From Paracoccus fontiphilus (GTDB taxonomy: Bacteria > Pseudomonadota > Alphaproteobacteria > Rhodobacterales > Rhodobacteraceae): a DNA stretch of 37,993 bases. Shown one piece after another: positions 7,896 to 15,066 of this stretch. The translations under genes and the position numbers were made by a program. A model generated the notes under the pieces. The model saw only the letters and a program-made list of their open reading frames with translations, was not told the origin of the DNA and searched no databases. The DNA is taken from positions 1 to 37,993 of the forward strand of contig NZ_JAFNAW010000034.1 in NCBI RefSeq assembly GCF_017356265.1, read 5' to 3'. Each line of letters starts with the position of its first letter. Position 1 is the stretch's first letter.

Positions 7896-8173
7896 TCGTC
7901 ACCTGCATCGGCGGCGGCGGGGTCCAGCACGTCGGACAGCGCCCAGGCATCCGCCGTCAGCAGGCCCGCGCGGCGCAGGAAGACCAGCGCCTGCAGCCGT
8001 GCCTCGGGCGGCATCCGCATCAGCCGGATGCGGTAATCGGGGGGCAGGGGCTCGCCTTCCAGCAGCCAGGCCGTTGCGTCCTCGGCCAGGGCGGCCGCGT
8101 CGGGCAGCAGGGCCGGGTCGGCCGCCGCCGTGCCCGCAAGTCCCAGAACCATGACCATCGCCCCGATCATCAC
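7892..8173 (-). CDS. Small exported protein of the flagellar operon, function unknown
   Basis: A 93-residue protein with an N-terminal signal peptide (MMIGAMVMVLGLAGTAAA) and an acidic mature part of about 75 residues. The mature part contains LPPDYRIRLMRMPPEARLQALVFLRR. It sits between motA and flhA with ATGA-type overlaps on both sides, so it is translated with them. I do not recognise a family. Coupling to motA suggests a periplasmic role around the stator or basal body, but that rests only on position. The frame and overlaps make it a real gene. Confidence 0.7.
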   Translation of the reverse strand: MMIGAMVMVLGLAGTAAADPALLPDAAALAEDATAWLLEGEPLPPDYRIRLMRMPPEARLQALVFLRRAGLLTADAWALSDVLDPAAADAGDE

Positions 8174-9036
8174 GCGGCCTTCTTCAAGTCGCGCAACGCC
8201 GCTTCCAGCGTGTCGAAGCTGGGGCGGACATGGTCCGGCACCGCTTGGCGCCCCACCTCGACGCAGAGGTTGGTGGCGTGCTGGTGCAGGCCCGCGATCA
8301 GCACCGACTTGATCACGTCGAAAAAGGCCAGGTCCTGCTTGATAACGCCGCCCAGCCGGCCCGCCAAGGGGGCCACGAAGCCATAGGCCAGGAACACGCC
8401 CAGGAAGGTGCCCACCAGGGCGCCGCCGATCATGCCGCCCAAGACGGCGGGCGGCTGGTCGATGGCGCTCATAGTCTTGATGACGCCCAGGACGGCCGCG
8501 ACGATGCCCAGCGCGGGCAAAGCGTCGGCCATGCTTTGCAGCGCATGGGGAACGTGCATCGCATCCTCCCGCAGGCCGGCGAGGCGGCGGGACAGCATCT
8601 CCTCGACCTGGTAGGGATCGTCATAGTTCAGGCTGGCCGAGCGCAGCGTGTCGGCGATCAGGGAAACCACGTCGTGGTCGGCCAGAAGCCGGGGGTAGGC
8701 GGCGAAGATGGTCGAGTCCCCGGGGTTCTCGATGTGCTGTTCGAGCGCCACCGGGTTCTCGCGCGCGATCTTCAGAAGCTGGAACATCAGGCAAAGCACG
8801 TCCTGGTGGTCGGATTCCGTCCACTTGGCGCCCTTGAACGCCTGGATGATCCCCTTGGGCGTATGCTTCAGCGTGTGGCTGTCGTTCGACAGCAGGTATG
8901 ACCCGATGGCCGCGCCCATGATCATCATCATCTCGAAAGGCAGCGAATGAAGGATCACCGCCATCTTTCCGCCGGCCAGGATGTAGCCGCCGAAGACCAT
9001 GGCGAAGGTGACGACGATGCCGACGATGCCGAACAT
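8170..9036 (-). CDS. motA: Flagellar motor stator protein MotA
   Basis: A 288-residue inner-membrane protein that forms the proton channel of the stator with MotB. It starts with two membrane helices (GIVVTFAMVFGGYILAGG and a second at MMMIMGAAIGSYLL). A large cytoplasmic loop contains the RENPVALEQHIENP region, which carries the charged residues that contact FliG. Two further helices each hold a conserved proline (DALPALGIVAAVLGV and AYGFVAPLAGRLGG). AAGGAG lies upstream of ATG 9036. motE lies 13 bp upstream in the operon. No motB is present here, so it is presumably elsewhere in the flagellar cluster. Confidence 0.96.
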   Translation of the reverse strand: MFGIVGIVVTFAMVFGGYILAGGKMAVILHSLPFEMMMIMGAAIGSYLLSNDSHTLKHTPKGIIQAFKGAKWTESDHQDVLCLMFQLLKIARENPVALEQHIENPGDSTIFAAYPRLLADHDVVSLIADTLRSASLNYDDPYQVEEMLSRRLAGLREDAMHVPHALQSMADALPALGIVAAVLGVIKTMSAIDQPPAVLGGMIGGALVGTFLGVFLAYGFVAPLAGRLGGVIKQDLAFFDVIKSVLIAGLHQHATNLCVEVGRQAVPDHVRPSFDTLEAALRDLKKAA

Positions 9037-9049
9037 GGGGCTTTCTCCT

Positions 9050-9589
9050 TCAGTCGTTCCGGGCGCTGCGCGCGCCCATCTGGGCGGTCAGCAGCGCGGC
9101 TTGGCGCGGCTCGACCGCGGCAATGATGCGGGCGCCGGCCTCGGGGCGGACGCGCATCAGGATCTCGGCCGCGAAATCGGGGGGCAGGTTGGTCAGGACC
9201 GCGGCGGCCTCGGCGGGCTTCATCTGGTCATAGACGGCGATCAGGCGGTCGATGTCCTCGCGCACGGCTTGCGAGGCGCCGTCGCGGCGCGACTGGATGC
9301 CGGATTTCTGCTGGCGCAACTCGGTCGCACGGGCGCGCAGCGCGGCTTCGGCGGTGGCGATCTCGGCCTTGCGGGTGTCCAAGGCCTCCATGTAGCGCTC
9401 GATCCGCAGGGCGCGGTCGCGCAGTTCGGTGGCTAGGGCCACGGCTTCGGGGACGTCGGTGCAGCCGGACAGCAGGTCGCCCGAACTGGCCGAGGCCGCG
9501 AAGAAGCGCGACAGGTCCCCGCCCTGCCAGATCGCGGCCCCGGCGGGAACCGCAAAGGCCAGCGTCAGCATCATCAGCGGTTTACGCAT
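9050..9589 (-). CDS. motE: MotE-like flagellar protein (MgtE N-terminal domain)
   Basis: The protein has 179 residues: an N-terminal membrane anchor (MRKPLMMLTLAFAVPAGAAI), a coiled coil (about residues 50-110) and a C-terminal MgtE-like domain. That domain reads YDQMKPAEAAAVLTNLPPDF, then AAEILMRVRPEAGARIIAAV. MotE proteins of this build chaperone the periplasmic MotC in rhizobia and occur in flagellar operons of many alphaproteobacteria. The start at 9589 gives a sensible anchor and overlaps the previous gene by 8 bp; the longer open frame to 9838 only runs through that gene. The location before motA supports the assignment. No motC is visible in the window. Confidence 0.8.
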   Translation of the reverse strand: MRKPLMMLTLAFAVPAGAAIWQGGDLSRFFAASASSGDLLSGCTDVPEAVALATELRDRALRIERYMEALDTRKAEIATAEAALRARATELRQQKSGIQSRRDGASQAVREDIDRLIAVYDQMKPAEAAAVLTNLPPDFAAEILMRVRPEAGARIIAAVEPRQAALLTAQMGARSARND

Positions 9590-9941
9590 CGGCAGCCACC
9601 ACGCGCTTGCGCAGGCGACGGAGGGGAATGACGGGATCGGGCGGGGCGGCGGTCGCCTGCGCCTGGGTGATCTTCTGGCGCAGATCCCACAGCGCGCGTT
9701 CCTTGCGCGCTGCCGCGATCTCTCGCGACAGGGTTTCCCCGGCCTCGGCGGCCTCGGACCTGGCGCTGCGGATGGCCTGCTCCAGCCGATCGACCTCAGC
9801 GGCCATGACGGCGATGGCGCCGCCCAGGCCCGTTTCAAGGTCGTTCAGCCGCCGCAATCGCCGCGACAGGATCAGGCAGAAGGTGCCAAGCCCCAGCGAT
9901 GCCGCCAGAAGCGCGGCTTGGAAGGCATGTTCCAGGGTCAT
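9582..9941 (-). CDS. Small membrane-anchored coiled-coil protein of the flagellar operon
   Basis: A 119-residue protein with one N-terminal membrane helix (FQAALLAASLGLGTFCLIL) followed by an Arg-rich stop-transfer segment (SRRLRRLNDLE). A coiled coil then extends to about residue 95, with a Pro/Arg-rich tail. Its ATG overlaps the fliL stop by four bases and its end overlaps motE, so it is translated between them. I do not recognise a named family. Genes of this size and build recur between fliL and motE in Rhodobacterales flagellar clusters, from general knowledge rather than a search. A scaffold or stator-accessory role is possible but unproven. Confidence 0.65.
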   Translation of the reverse strand: MTLEHAFQAALLAASLGLGTFCLILSRRLRRLNDLETGLGGAIAVMAAEVDRLEQAIRSARSEAAEAGETLSREIAAARKERALWDLRQKITQAQATAAPPDPVIPLRRLRKRVVAADA

Positions 9942-10414
9942 TTGAAGCGAAACTCCGTGATCAGCAAATCCTTGATGGCCTCGTTGCCCAGCACGTAGCG
10001 GGACCGGGTCACCAGCTCGGCCCGGATGATCTCCAGGACGCCGCGCTTGTCATAGGCGGCGGGATCGATCCCCGACAGAAAGGCGGTGAAGGCGTCCAGG
10101 ACGCGGGGCATCAGATGGGCCACGTCGGCCTGGTGGGCGCCGTCGGTCTCGATGCTGGCCGAGACGACAAGGCTTTGGCCCGATCCGCCGGGGATGGCCA
10201 GCTCGATCGTGGGAACGGGCACGAAGACCACCGCCGGGGTGGCGGGCGCCTCCTCCCTCGGGGCCATCAGGGCGGTCGGCGACCAGAGCCCCAGATAGGT
10301 CGAGGCGAAGCCGCCCCCGGCCAGCAGGACGGCCGCCAGGATCGGCACCAGCTTCTTCTTGCCGGACGGCCTTGCGGGCGGGTCGAGGGCCAGGTCGGTG
10401 GTCGCATCGGTCAT
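9938..10414 (-). CDS. fliL: Flagellar basal body-associated protein FliL
   Basis: A 158-residue single-pass membrane protein that supports the stator around the motor. A short basic cytoplasmic segment (PARPSGKKK) precedes the membrane helix LVPILAAVLLAGGGFAS, then a periplasmic domain. The end, LVTRSRYVLGNEAIKDLLITEFRFK split over the last 25 residues, resembles the conserved C-terminus of FliL proteins. The start at 10414 is chosen for the upstream GGAG; an in-frame ATG at 10435 would add seven basic residues without a better ribosome site. It heads the minus-strand flagellar operon and is divergent from fliF, sharing the CtrA-box region. Confidence 0.9.
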   Translation of the reverse strand: MTDATTDLALDPPARPSGKKKLVPILAAVLLAGGGFASTYLGLWSPTALMAPREEAPATPAVVFVPVPTIELAIPGGSGQSLVVSASIETDGAHQADVAHLMPRVLDAFTAFLSGIDPAAYDKRGVLEIIRAELVTRSRYVLGNEAIKDLLITEFRFK

Positions 10415-10456
10415 GGTGATTCTCCGTCGTGACAAGACGGAATTAGCACCCTGCGA

Positions 10457-10472
10457 CTAACCAAATCTTAAC
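10457..10472. promoter_or_regulatory. Candidate CtrA binding site in the fliL-fliF intergenic region
   Basis: The sequence CTAACCAAATCTTAAC matches the CtrA consensus TTAA-N7-TTAA with one mismatch in the first half-site. It also keeps the preferred C after the second half. It lies 43 bp before the fliL start and 61 bp before the fliF start, between two divergent flagellar operons. CtrA controls flagellar genes in many Rhodobacterales. The remaining intergenic sequence (10415-10532) is unusually AT-rich for this window. Confidence 0.7.
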
Positions 10473-10532
10473 GACGCCCATGTCATCAACAGCTACGACA
10501 AGGAACCTGACGCTGATTCGAAAGGGCCGGTT

Positions 10533-12101
10533 TTGCAAAAACTGCAGGACTATTGGAACGAGCGAAGCTCACAACAGAAAGCCATCTTGGTTGCGGCATT
10601 TCTGACAACCTTTCTGGCCATCGCGGGCTTTGCCTGGGTCACCAACCGCCCGTCGATGAGCCTGCTGTACGGCGGCCTTGACGCCGCCCAGGCGGGCGAG
10701 GTCGTGGCAGGGATCGAACGCGCGGGCGTCGCCTACGAGGTGCGCGGCGATTCGATCTGGGTCGACGCCGCCAGCCGGGACAAGCTGCGCATGGATCTGG
10801 CGGCCCAGGGCCTGCCCGCCGCGGGCGGTGCCGGATACGAGCTGCTGGACGGCATGTCGGGCTTCGGCACCACCTCGCAGATGTTCGACGCCGCCTACTG
10901 GCGCGCGAAGGAGGGCGAGCTGGCGCGCACGATCCTGGCCCTTCCTAACGTCAAGACGGCCCGCGTCCACTTGGCGATCGAGAACGGGCGCGGCTATCGC
11001 CGCGACGGGCAGGGCAGCGCATCCGTCACCATCGGCACGAACGGCCAGGCGATCAGCCGCGAACAGGCGGCGGCGCTGAAATACCTGATCTCCTCCGGCG
11101 TGCCGGGCATGGCCCCTGAGGCGGTCACGGTGATCGACACGAGAAACGGCATCGTCGCCGCCGGAGAGGACGAGGCGGGCGCCGACCGCGCCGCCGCCAT
11201 GAAGCGCAATGTCGAGCGTATCCTGGAGCCGCATGTCGGCATCGGCAATGCCATCGTCGAGCTGAACCTGGACATGGTGACCGAGACCGAGATGCTGACC
11301 GAGCAGCGCTTCGACCCCGAGGGGCGGGCCATGATCTCGCAGGTGACCGAGGAGACGACGGACCAGAGCAACAGCACGGGATCGGGCGCGGTGACGGCGG
11401 CCTCGAACCTGCCCGACGCGGACGAGGCGCAGGGCGACCGGTCCGAGGCGACGCGCCAGGAAACCCGCCAGCAGGCCAACTACGAGGTGACGCGCGTCAC
11501 GCGCGAGGTGTCGCGCCAGCCCGGCGCCACGCGGCGGCTGACGGTCGCGGTGCTGGTCAACGGCGTGCCCGGTGAAAACGCGCAGGGCGAGACGCAGATG
11601 GTCCCGCGCGCCCAGGCCGAACTGGACGTGCTGCGGGAACTGGTGGCCTCGGCCGTGGGCTATGACGAGGCACGGGGCGACCTTCTCACCGTCAAGTCGC
11701 TGCCCTTTGCGGGCCTGGGCGACGGGGGGACCGCCGCCGCGCCCGGCTGGATGGACCGGCTGGAGGTGAACGGGCTGGCGCGCATCCTGATGATCGGGCT
11801 GTTCGCGCTGGCGCTTGTGTTCCTGGTGCTGCGCCCGGTGCTGAAGGGCCGCGCGGCCCGGCCCGCGCTGGATGACAGCCGGCCGCCGCTGGATGCGCCC
11901 GCCCTGACCGGCACCATTCTTCCCGCAGCCGAGGTCATGGCGGAACCCGTGGCCGCGCCCCTCGCCCCCCGCGCGCCCGAGCAGCTTGCCCTGCCGCCCG
12001 GCGATCCGGTGGCCCGGCTGCGCAACATGATGAAGAAACGCCACGACGAAAGCGTCAAGATCCTGACCGGCTGGATCGACAACAAGGAGAGTGCGCATTG
12101 A
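10533..12101 (+). CDS. fliF: Flagellar MS-ring protein FliF
   Basis: A 522-residue protein that forms the MS ring in the inner membrane. The first membrane helix is at about residues 18-36 (ILVAAFLTTFLAIAGFAWV). The YscJ/FliF ring-building region spans about 45-220 (GYELLDGMSGFGTTSQMFDA, then RTILALPNVKTARVHLAI). A low-complexity periplasmic loop follows, the second helix is near 425-445 (RILMIGLFALALVFLVLRPV), and a C-terminal FliG-binding tail (PVARLRNMMKKRHDESVKI) ends the protein. The start is TTG at 10533, with AAAGGG six bases upstream; no ATG or GTG start of similar quality lies nearby. It heads the plus-strand flagellar operon. Confidence 0.96.
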   Translation: MQKLQDYWNERSSQQKAILVAAFLTTFLAIAGFAWVTNRPSMSLLYGGLDAAQAGEVVAGIERAGVAYEVRGDSIWVDAASRDKLRMDLAAQGLPAAGGAGYELLDGMSGFGTTSQMFDAAYWRAKEGELARTILALPNVKTARVHLAIENGRGYRRDGQGSASVTIGTNGQAISREQAAALKYLISSGVPGMAPEAVTVIDTRNGIVAAGEDEAGADRAAAMKRNVERILEPHVGIGNAIVELNLDMVTETEMLTEQRFDPEGRAMISQVTEETTDQSNSTGSGAVTAASNLPDADEAQGDRSEATRQETRQQANYEVTRVTREVSRQPGATRRLTVAVLVNGVPGENAQGETQMVPRAQAELDVLRELVASAVGYDEARGDLLTVKSLPFAGLGDGGTAAAPGWMDRLEVNGLARILMIGLFALALVFLVLRPVLKGRAARPALDDSRPPLDAPALTGTILPAAEVMAEPVAAPLAPRAPEQLALPPGDPVARLRNMMKKRHDESVKILTGWIDNKESAH

Positions 12102-12673
12102 GCCTCGCTGTTTTCAAACTCGAATCCTTCAGTGCCGCCGTTATGGCGCCGGATGCGGACCTGGCCTTCAGCCGCGAGGATCTGGACCGGGCCTTTGCCG
12201 ACGGCCTGGCCGAGGGGGTGGCCCGCCAGGCGGACGACCAGGTCCGGACCCTGAACGCCGCGCTTGACCGGCTGGCCCGCGCCTTGGCCGACGACGAGGC
12301 GCGCCGCGCCGAGTTGCGGGCCGAGGCGGTGGCAGCCCTTGCGCCGGTCCTGACGCAGATCCTCGACTGCCTGGCGCCGGCCACCGAGTCGCGGCGGCTG
12401 GAAGCCGCGCTGACCGCCGAGCTTGTACGCCTGTCGCGCACGGCGCCCCCCCTGCGCGCCACGATCGCCTGCGGGCCGGGGCTGCGCGCGATGGTGGACC
12501 GCTGCCTGGCCGAATGCGACCTGGAAGGGATCGCGGTTTCCGACTGCGAGGCCGAGCGCATCTCCCTGTCGCTGCAAGGCGGACGGATCGACCTGGAACC
12601 GGCAAGCGTCGCGCAAGGCATCCGCGCGCTGATCGCCGAAATCAACGGAAGCGAAACATCATGGACGCATTGA
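12098..12673 (+). CDS. fliH: FliH-like flagellar export/assembly protein
   Basis: A 191-residue soluble protein. The N-terminal half is a long charged helix (FADGLAEGVARQADDQVRTL onward), and the C-terminal half has the mixed fold of the FliH/HrpE/YscL family (TIACGPGLRAMVDRCLAE). FliH holds the FliI ATPase at the export gate and links it to FliN, encoded next here. The start is TTG at 12098, overlapping the fliF stop (TTGA), with AAGGAGA at 12083-12089. The 3' end overlaps fliN by 13 bp. Sequence similarity in this family is weak, so the name rests on size, layout and gene order. Confidence 0.75.
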   Translation: MSLAVFKLESFSAAVMAPDADLAFSREDLDRAFADGLAEGVARQADDQVRTLNAALDRLARALADDEARRAELRAEAVAALAPVLTQILDCLAPATESRRLEAALTAELVRLSRTAPPLRATIACGPGLRAMVDRCLAECDLEGIAVSDCEAERISLSLQGGRIDLEPASVAQGIRALIAEINGSETSWTH

Positions 12674-12918
12674 CCCACCTGATCGACACCGACGCCATCA
12701 AGGTCGAGGTGACCGTCCGGCTTGGCCGCACCCGCCAGACCGTCGCGCAACTCTCCGCGCTGCGGCCCGACGACATCCTGCTTCTGGACCAGTCCATCGA
12801 CGAAGGGGTCGAGATCTGCGTGGGCGACAAGGTGATCGCGCGGGGCGAGCTGACCTCGGACGGGACGGCCGAGGACCGGCTTTGCGTGCGCATCCTGCCC
12901 GCGCCCGGCGCCGCATGA
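12661..12918 (+). CDS. fliN: Flagellar motor switch protein FliN
   Basis: An 85-residue protein made almost entirely of one SpoA (surface presentation of antigens) domain. It reads VEVTVRLGRTRQTVAQLSAL, then a segment with DILLLDQSIDEGVEICVGDK and VIARGEL. This is the C-ring subunit that, with FliM and FliG, sets rotation and binds FliH. It lacks the long acidic N-terminal extension of the enterobacterial protein, giving the short form common in alphaproteobacteria. The ATG at 12661 overlaps the fliH-like gene, and the stop overlaps fliP (ATGA). Confidence 0.9.
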   Translation: MDALTHLIDTDAIKVEVTVRLGRTRQTVAQLSALRPDDILLLDQSIDEGVEICVGDKVIARGELTSDGTAEDRLCVRILPAPGAA

Positions 12919-13634
12919 TCTGCCGGGCGGCGCTGGCCGCAGCCTTGGCGTCCCTGCCTGCGGCGGCACTGGCGCAGGGCCAGCTGGGCGGGATCGCGGG
13001 CCAGGTCGGTCAGGGGCTGGGCCAGAACGCCGTGCTTCTGGTGGGGGCGCTGACGGCGCTGTCGCTGGCGCCTGGCATCGCCATCACCATCACCTGCTTT
13101 CCCTTCATCATCACCGTCCTGTCGATCCTGCGCCAGTCGATCGGGCTGCAATCCTCGCCCCCGAACATGCTGATCGTCGCCCTGGCGATGTTCTTGACCT
13201 GGTTCATCATGGACCCGGTCCTGCGCGAGGCCTGGGCCGTCGCGGGCGCCCCCCTGCAGGACGGCAGCATCACCCTGGGAGAGGCGATCCGACGCGGCAT
13301 CGTGCCCTTCCAGGATTTCATGGCGGCGCGCACCGACCCCGACACGCTGGCGGGCCTGGCCGAGATCGCGCCCGGCGAGGGCGACCGCAGCGGGCAGTTG
13401 TCGGTCCTGATCCCCTCGTTCATGCTGTCCGAAATCCAGCGCGCCTTCGAGATCGGCTTTCTGGTAGCCTTGCCGTTCCTGATCATCGACCTGGTGGTGT
13501 CGGCCGTGCTGATGTCGATGGGCATGATGATGGTGCCGCCCGTGGTCGTCTCGCTGCCGTTCAAGCTGGCCTTCTTTGTCGCGGTGGACGGCTGGTCGAT
13601 GATCGCGGGGGCCCTGGTGCGCAGCTATCAATAG
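12915..13634 (+). CDS. fliP: Flagellar biosynthetic protein FliP
   Basis: A 239-residue inner-membrane protein that forms most of the FliPQR export channel. It has a cleavable signal peptide (MICRAALAAALASLPAAALAQ shortened at the first 21 residues), unusual among gate proteins but normal for FliP. Family blocks follow: FPFIITVLSILRQSIGLQSS, NMLIVALAMFLTWFIMDPV, LSVLIPSFMLSEIQRAFEIG and MSMGMMMVPPVVVSLPFKL. The start at 12915 overlaps the fliN stop; an upstream in-frame start at 12882 would place basic residues inside fliN without a ribosome site. It is the last flagellar gene of this operon in the window. Confidence 0.96.
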   Translation: MICRAALAAALASLPAAALAQGQLGGIAGQVGQGLGQNAVLLVGALTALSLAPGIAITITCFPFIITVLSILRQSIGLQSSPPNMLIVALAMFLTWFIMDPVLREAWAVAGAPLQDGSITLGEAIRRGIVPFQDFMAARTDPDTLAGLAEIAPGEGDRSGQLSVLIPSFMLSEIQRAFEIGFLVALPFLIIDLVVSAVLMSMGMMMVPPVVVSLPFKLAFFVAVDGWSMIAGALVRSYQ

Positions 13635-13673
13635 CTGCCGGGCTTGCGCGGACGGGCCATTCCGGGGCAGATG

Positions 13674-13693
13674 CCGCCAGGCGAACGTGGCGG
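13674..13693 (+). terminator. Weak hairpin downstream of fliP
   Basis: CCGCCA (13674-13679) pairs with TGGCGG (13688-13693) around an 8-base loop. It lies 40 bp after the fliP stop and before bioM. There is no T-run, so it would be a weak or Rho-assisted stop at best. I see no BioR-type box or clear promoter in 13635-13747. Confidence 0.35.
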
Positions 13694-13747
13694 AAGCTTG
13701 GCAATGGCATCACGATCCGAACGACGACGGCGCGGGGCTGCCCGGCG

Positions 13748-14464
13748 ATGACCGTCGATCTGCAGAATGTCGGCGTGACGCTGGGCGGCCGCGCCGCGCT
13801 GGCGGGCATCACCGCCCGTCTGGCCGAGCCGCGCGTCGCCATCGTCGGTCGCAACGGGTCGGGCAAGACGACCCTGGCGCGGGTGGTGGCCGGTCTCATC
13901 GCGCCGGACACGGGACAGGCGCGCATCGGCGGGATCGACATGGCCCGGGACCGCCGGGCCGCGCTGGAAAACGTCGGGATCATCTTCCAGAACCCCGATC
14001 ACCAGATCATCTTTCCGACCGTCTTGGAGGAAGTCGCCTTCGGCCTGGCCCAGCAGGGCAAGCGCCCCCGGGAGGCCGAGGCCGCGGCGCGCGCGATGCT
14101 GGACCGCTTCGGCAAGGCCCATTGGGAACGCGCCGCGACCCACAGCCTGTCGCAGGGGCAGAAGCAGCTTCTGTGCCTCATGGCGGTGCTGGCGATGCGG
14201 CCCCGCGTGGTGGTGATGGACGAGCCGTTCTCGGGCCTCGACATCCCGACGCGGCTGCAACTGATGCGCTACCTTCAGAAAATCACCGCGCAGGTGGTGA
14301 TGATCACCCATGACCCCGGCCATCTGCGCGGCTTCGACCGGGTCCTGTGGCTGGAAGGGGGGCGGCTGATCGCCGACGGTCCGCCGGACCGGGTGCTGCC
14401 AGACTTCGAGGCGCGGATGCTGGACTGGGGAGGGTCCGATGATCTCGCTCACCTCGCCTGTTGA
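13748..14464 (+). CDS. bioM: Biotin ECF transporter ATPase BioM
   Basis: A 238-residue energy-coupling ATPase. Motifs are Walker A at about residues 34-41 (GRNGSGKTTLAR), the Q-loop (IIFQNPDHQI, the DHQ variant typical of ECF ATPases), signature HSLSQGQKQLL, Walker B VVVMDEPFSGLD and the switch His in MITHDPGHLRGF. The signature is SQGQ rather than SGGQ, common in ECF-class ATPases. The next two genes encode the T-component and BioY, which identifies this as a biotin uptake system. The end overlaps bioN by 26 bp. The ribosome site before ATG 13748 is poor. Confidence 0.93.
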   Translation: MTVDLQNVGVTLGGRAALAGITARLAEPRVAIVGRNGSGKTTLARVVAGLIAPDTGQARIGGIDMARDRRAALENVGIIFQNPDHQIIFPTVLEEVAFGLAQQGKRPREAEAAARAMLDRFGKAHWERAATHSLSQGQKQLLCLMAVLAMRPRVVVMDEPFSGLDIPTRLQLMRYLQKITAQVVMITHDPGHLRGFDRVLWLEGGRLIADGPPDRVLPDFEARMLDWGGSDDLAHLAC

Positions 14465-15062
14465 AACCTGGGCGCATCGCATTCCGGCAGGGGCAAAGCT
14501 GCTGGCATTGCCGTTCCTGACCCTGGCCCTGTTCCTGACGGGCCGGCCGTGGGCCCTGGCGGCCGCCCTGCTGGTCATCGTCCTTCTCTATCTGTCGGGG
14601 GGCGCCGCCTTCCTGCGGCAGGGCGCGGGTCATCTGCGGATGCTGTGGCCCTTTCTTCTGCTGATCGCCGTCTGGCACAGCCTGACCGGGCAGATGCAGG
14701 CGGGGCTGGTGGTGGCCTTGCGGCTGCTGGCGGCGCTGGCGCTGGCGAACTTCGTGACCATGACCACGCGGCTGTCCGACATGATCGGCGTGCTGACATG
14801 GCTGCTGGCCCCCTTGCGCCGCATCGGCCTGCCCACCCGCGCGGTCGAGCTTGCCATCGCCATGGTCCTGCGCTTTACCCCGATGCTGGTGGAAAACGGC
14901 CACAGGCTTGCCATGTCCTGGCGCGCGCGGTCCCGGCGCAAGCCCGGATGGCGGATCGTGGTGCCGATGGCGGCCCTGGCCCTGGACGACGCCGACCACG
15001 TGGCCGAGGCCCTGCGCGCGCGGGGCGGCATCCTGAACGACATTCCTGATGGGAGGAGCTGA
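14439..15062 (+). CDS. bioN: Biotin ECF transporter transmembrane T-component BioN
   Basis: A 207-residue membrane protein of the CbiQ/EcfT class that couples ATP hydrolysis by BioM to the BioY substrate subunit. It has about four or five hydrophobic helices between residues 20 and 135. Two short coupling motifs are expected in the cytoplasmic part; AMSWRARSRRKPG (near residue 160) and VAEALRARGG (near 190) fit the Ala-Arg-Gly type. The start ATG at 14439 lies inside bioM, giving tight coupling. A bioM-bioN-bioY order is known from alphaproteobacteria. Confidence 0.9.
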   Translation: MISLTSPVETWAHRIPAGAKLLALPFLTLALFLTGRPWALAAALLVIVLLYLSGGAAFLRQGAGHLRMLWPFLLLIAVWHSLTGQMQAGLVVALRLLAALALANFVTMTTRLSDMIGVLTWLLAPLRRIGLPTRAVELAIAMVLRFTPMLVENGHRLAMSWRARSRRKPGWRIVVPMAALALDDADHVAEALRARGGILNDIPDGRS

Positions 15063-15066
15063 GAAG

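Noticed and set aside
5059..7950. A 963-codon minus-strand frame suggesting a long N-terminal extension of FliR
   Set aside because: The extension is an out-of-frame reading of flhA, whose motifs are intact in the true frame; FliR starts cleanly at 5814.
13635..13747. BioR operator or biotin riboswitch before bioM
   Set aside because: No TTATCTATAA-like box is seen, and no established biotin riboswitch structure is evident.
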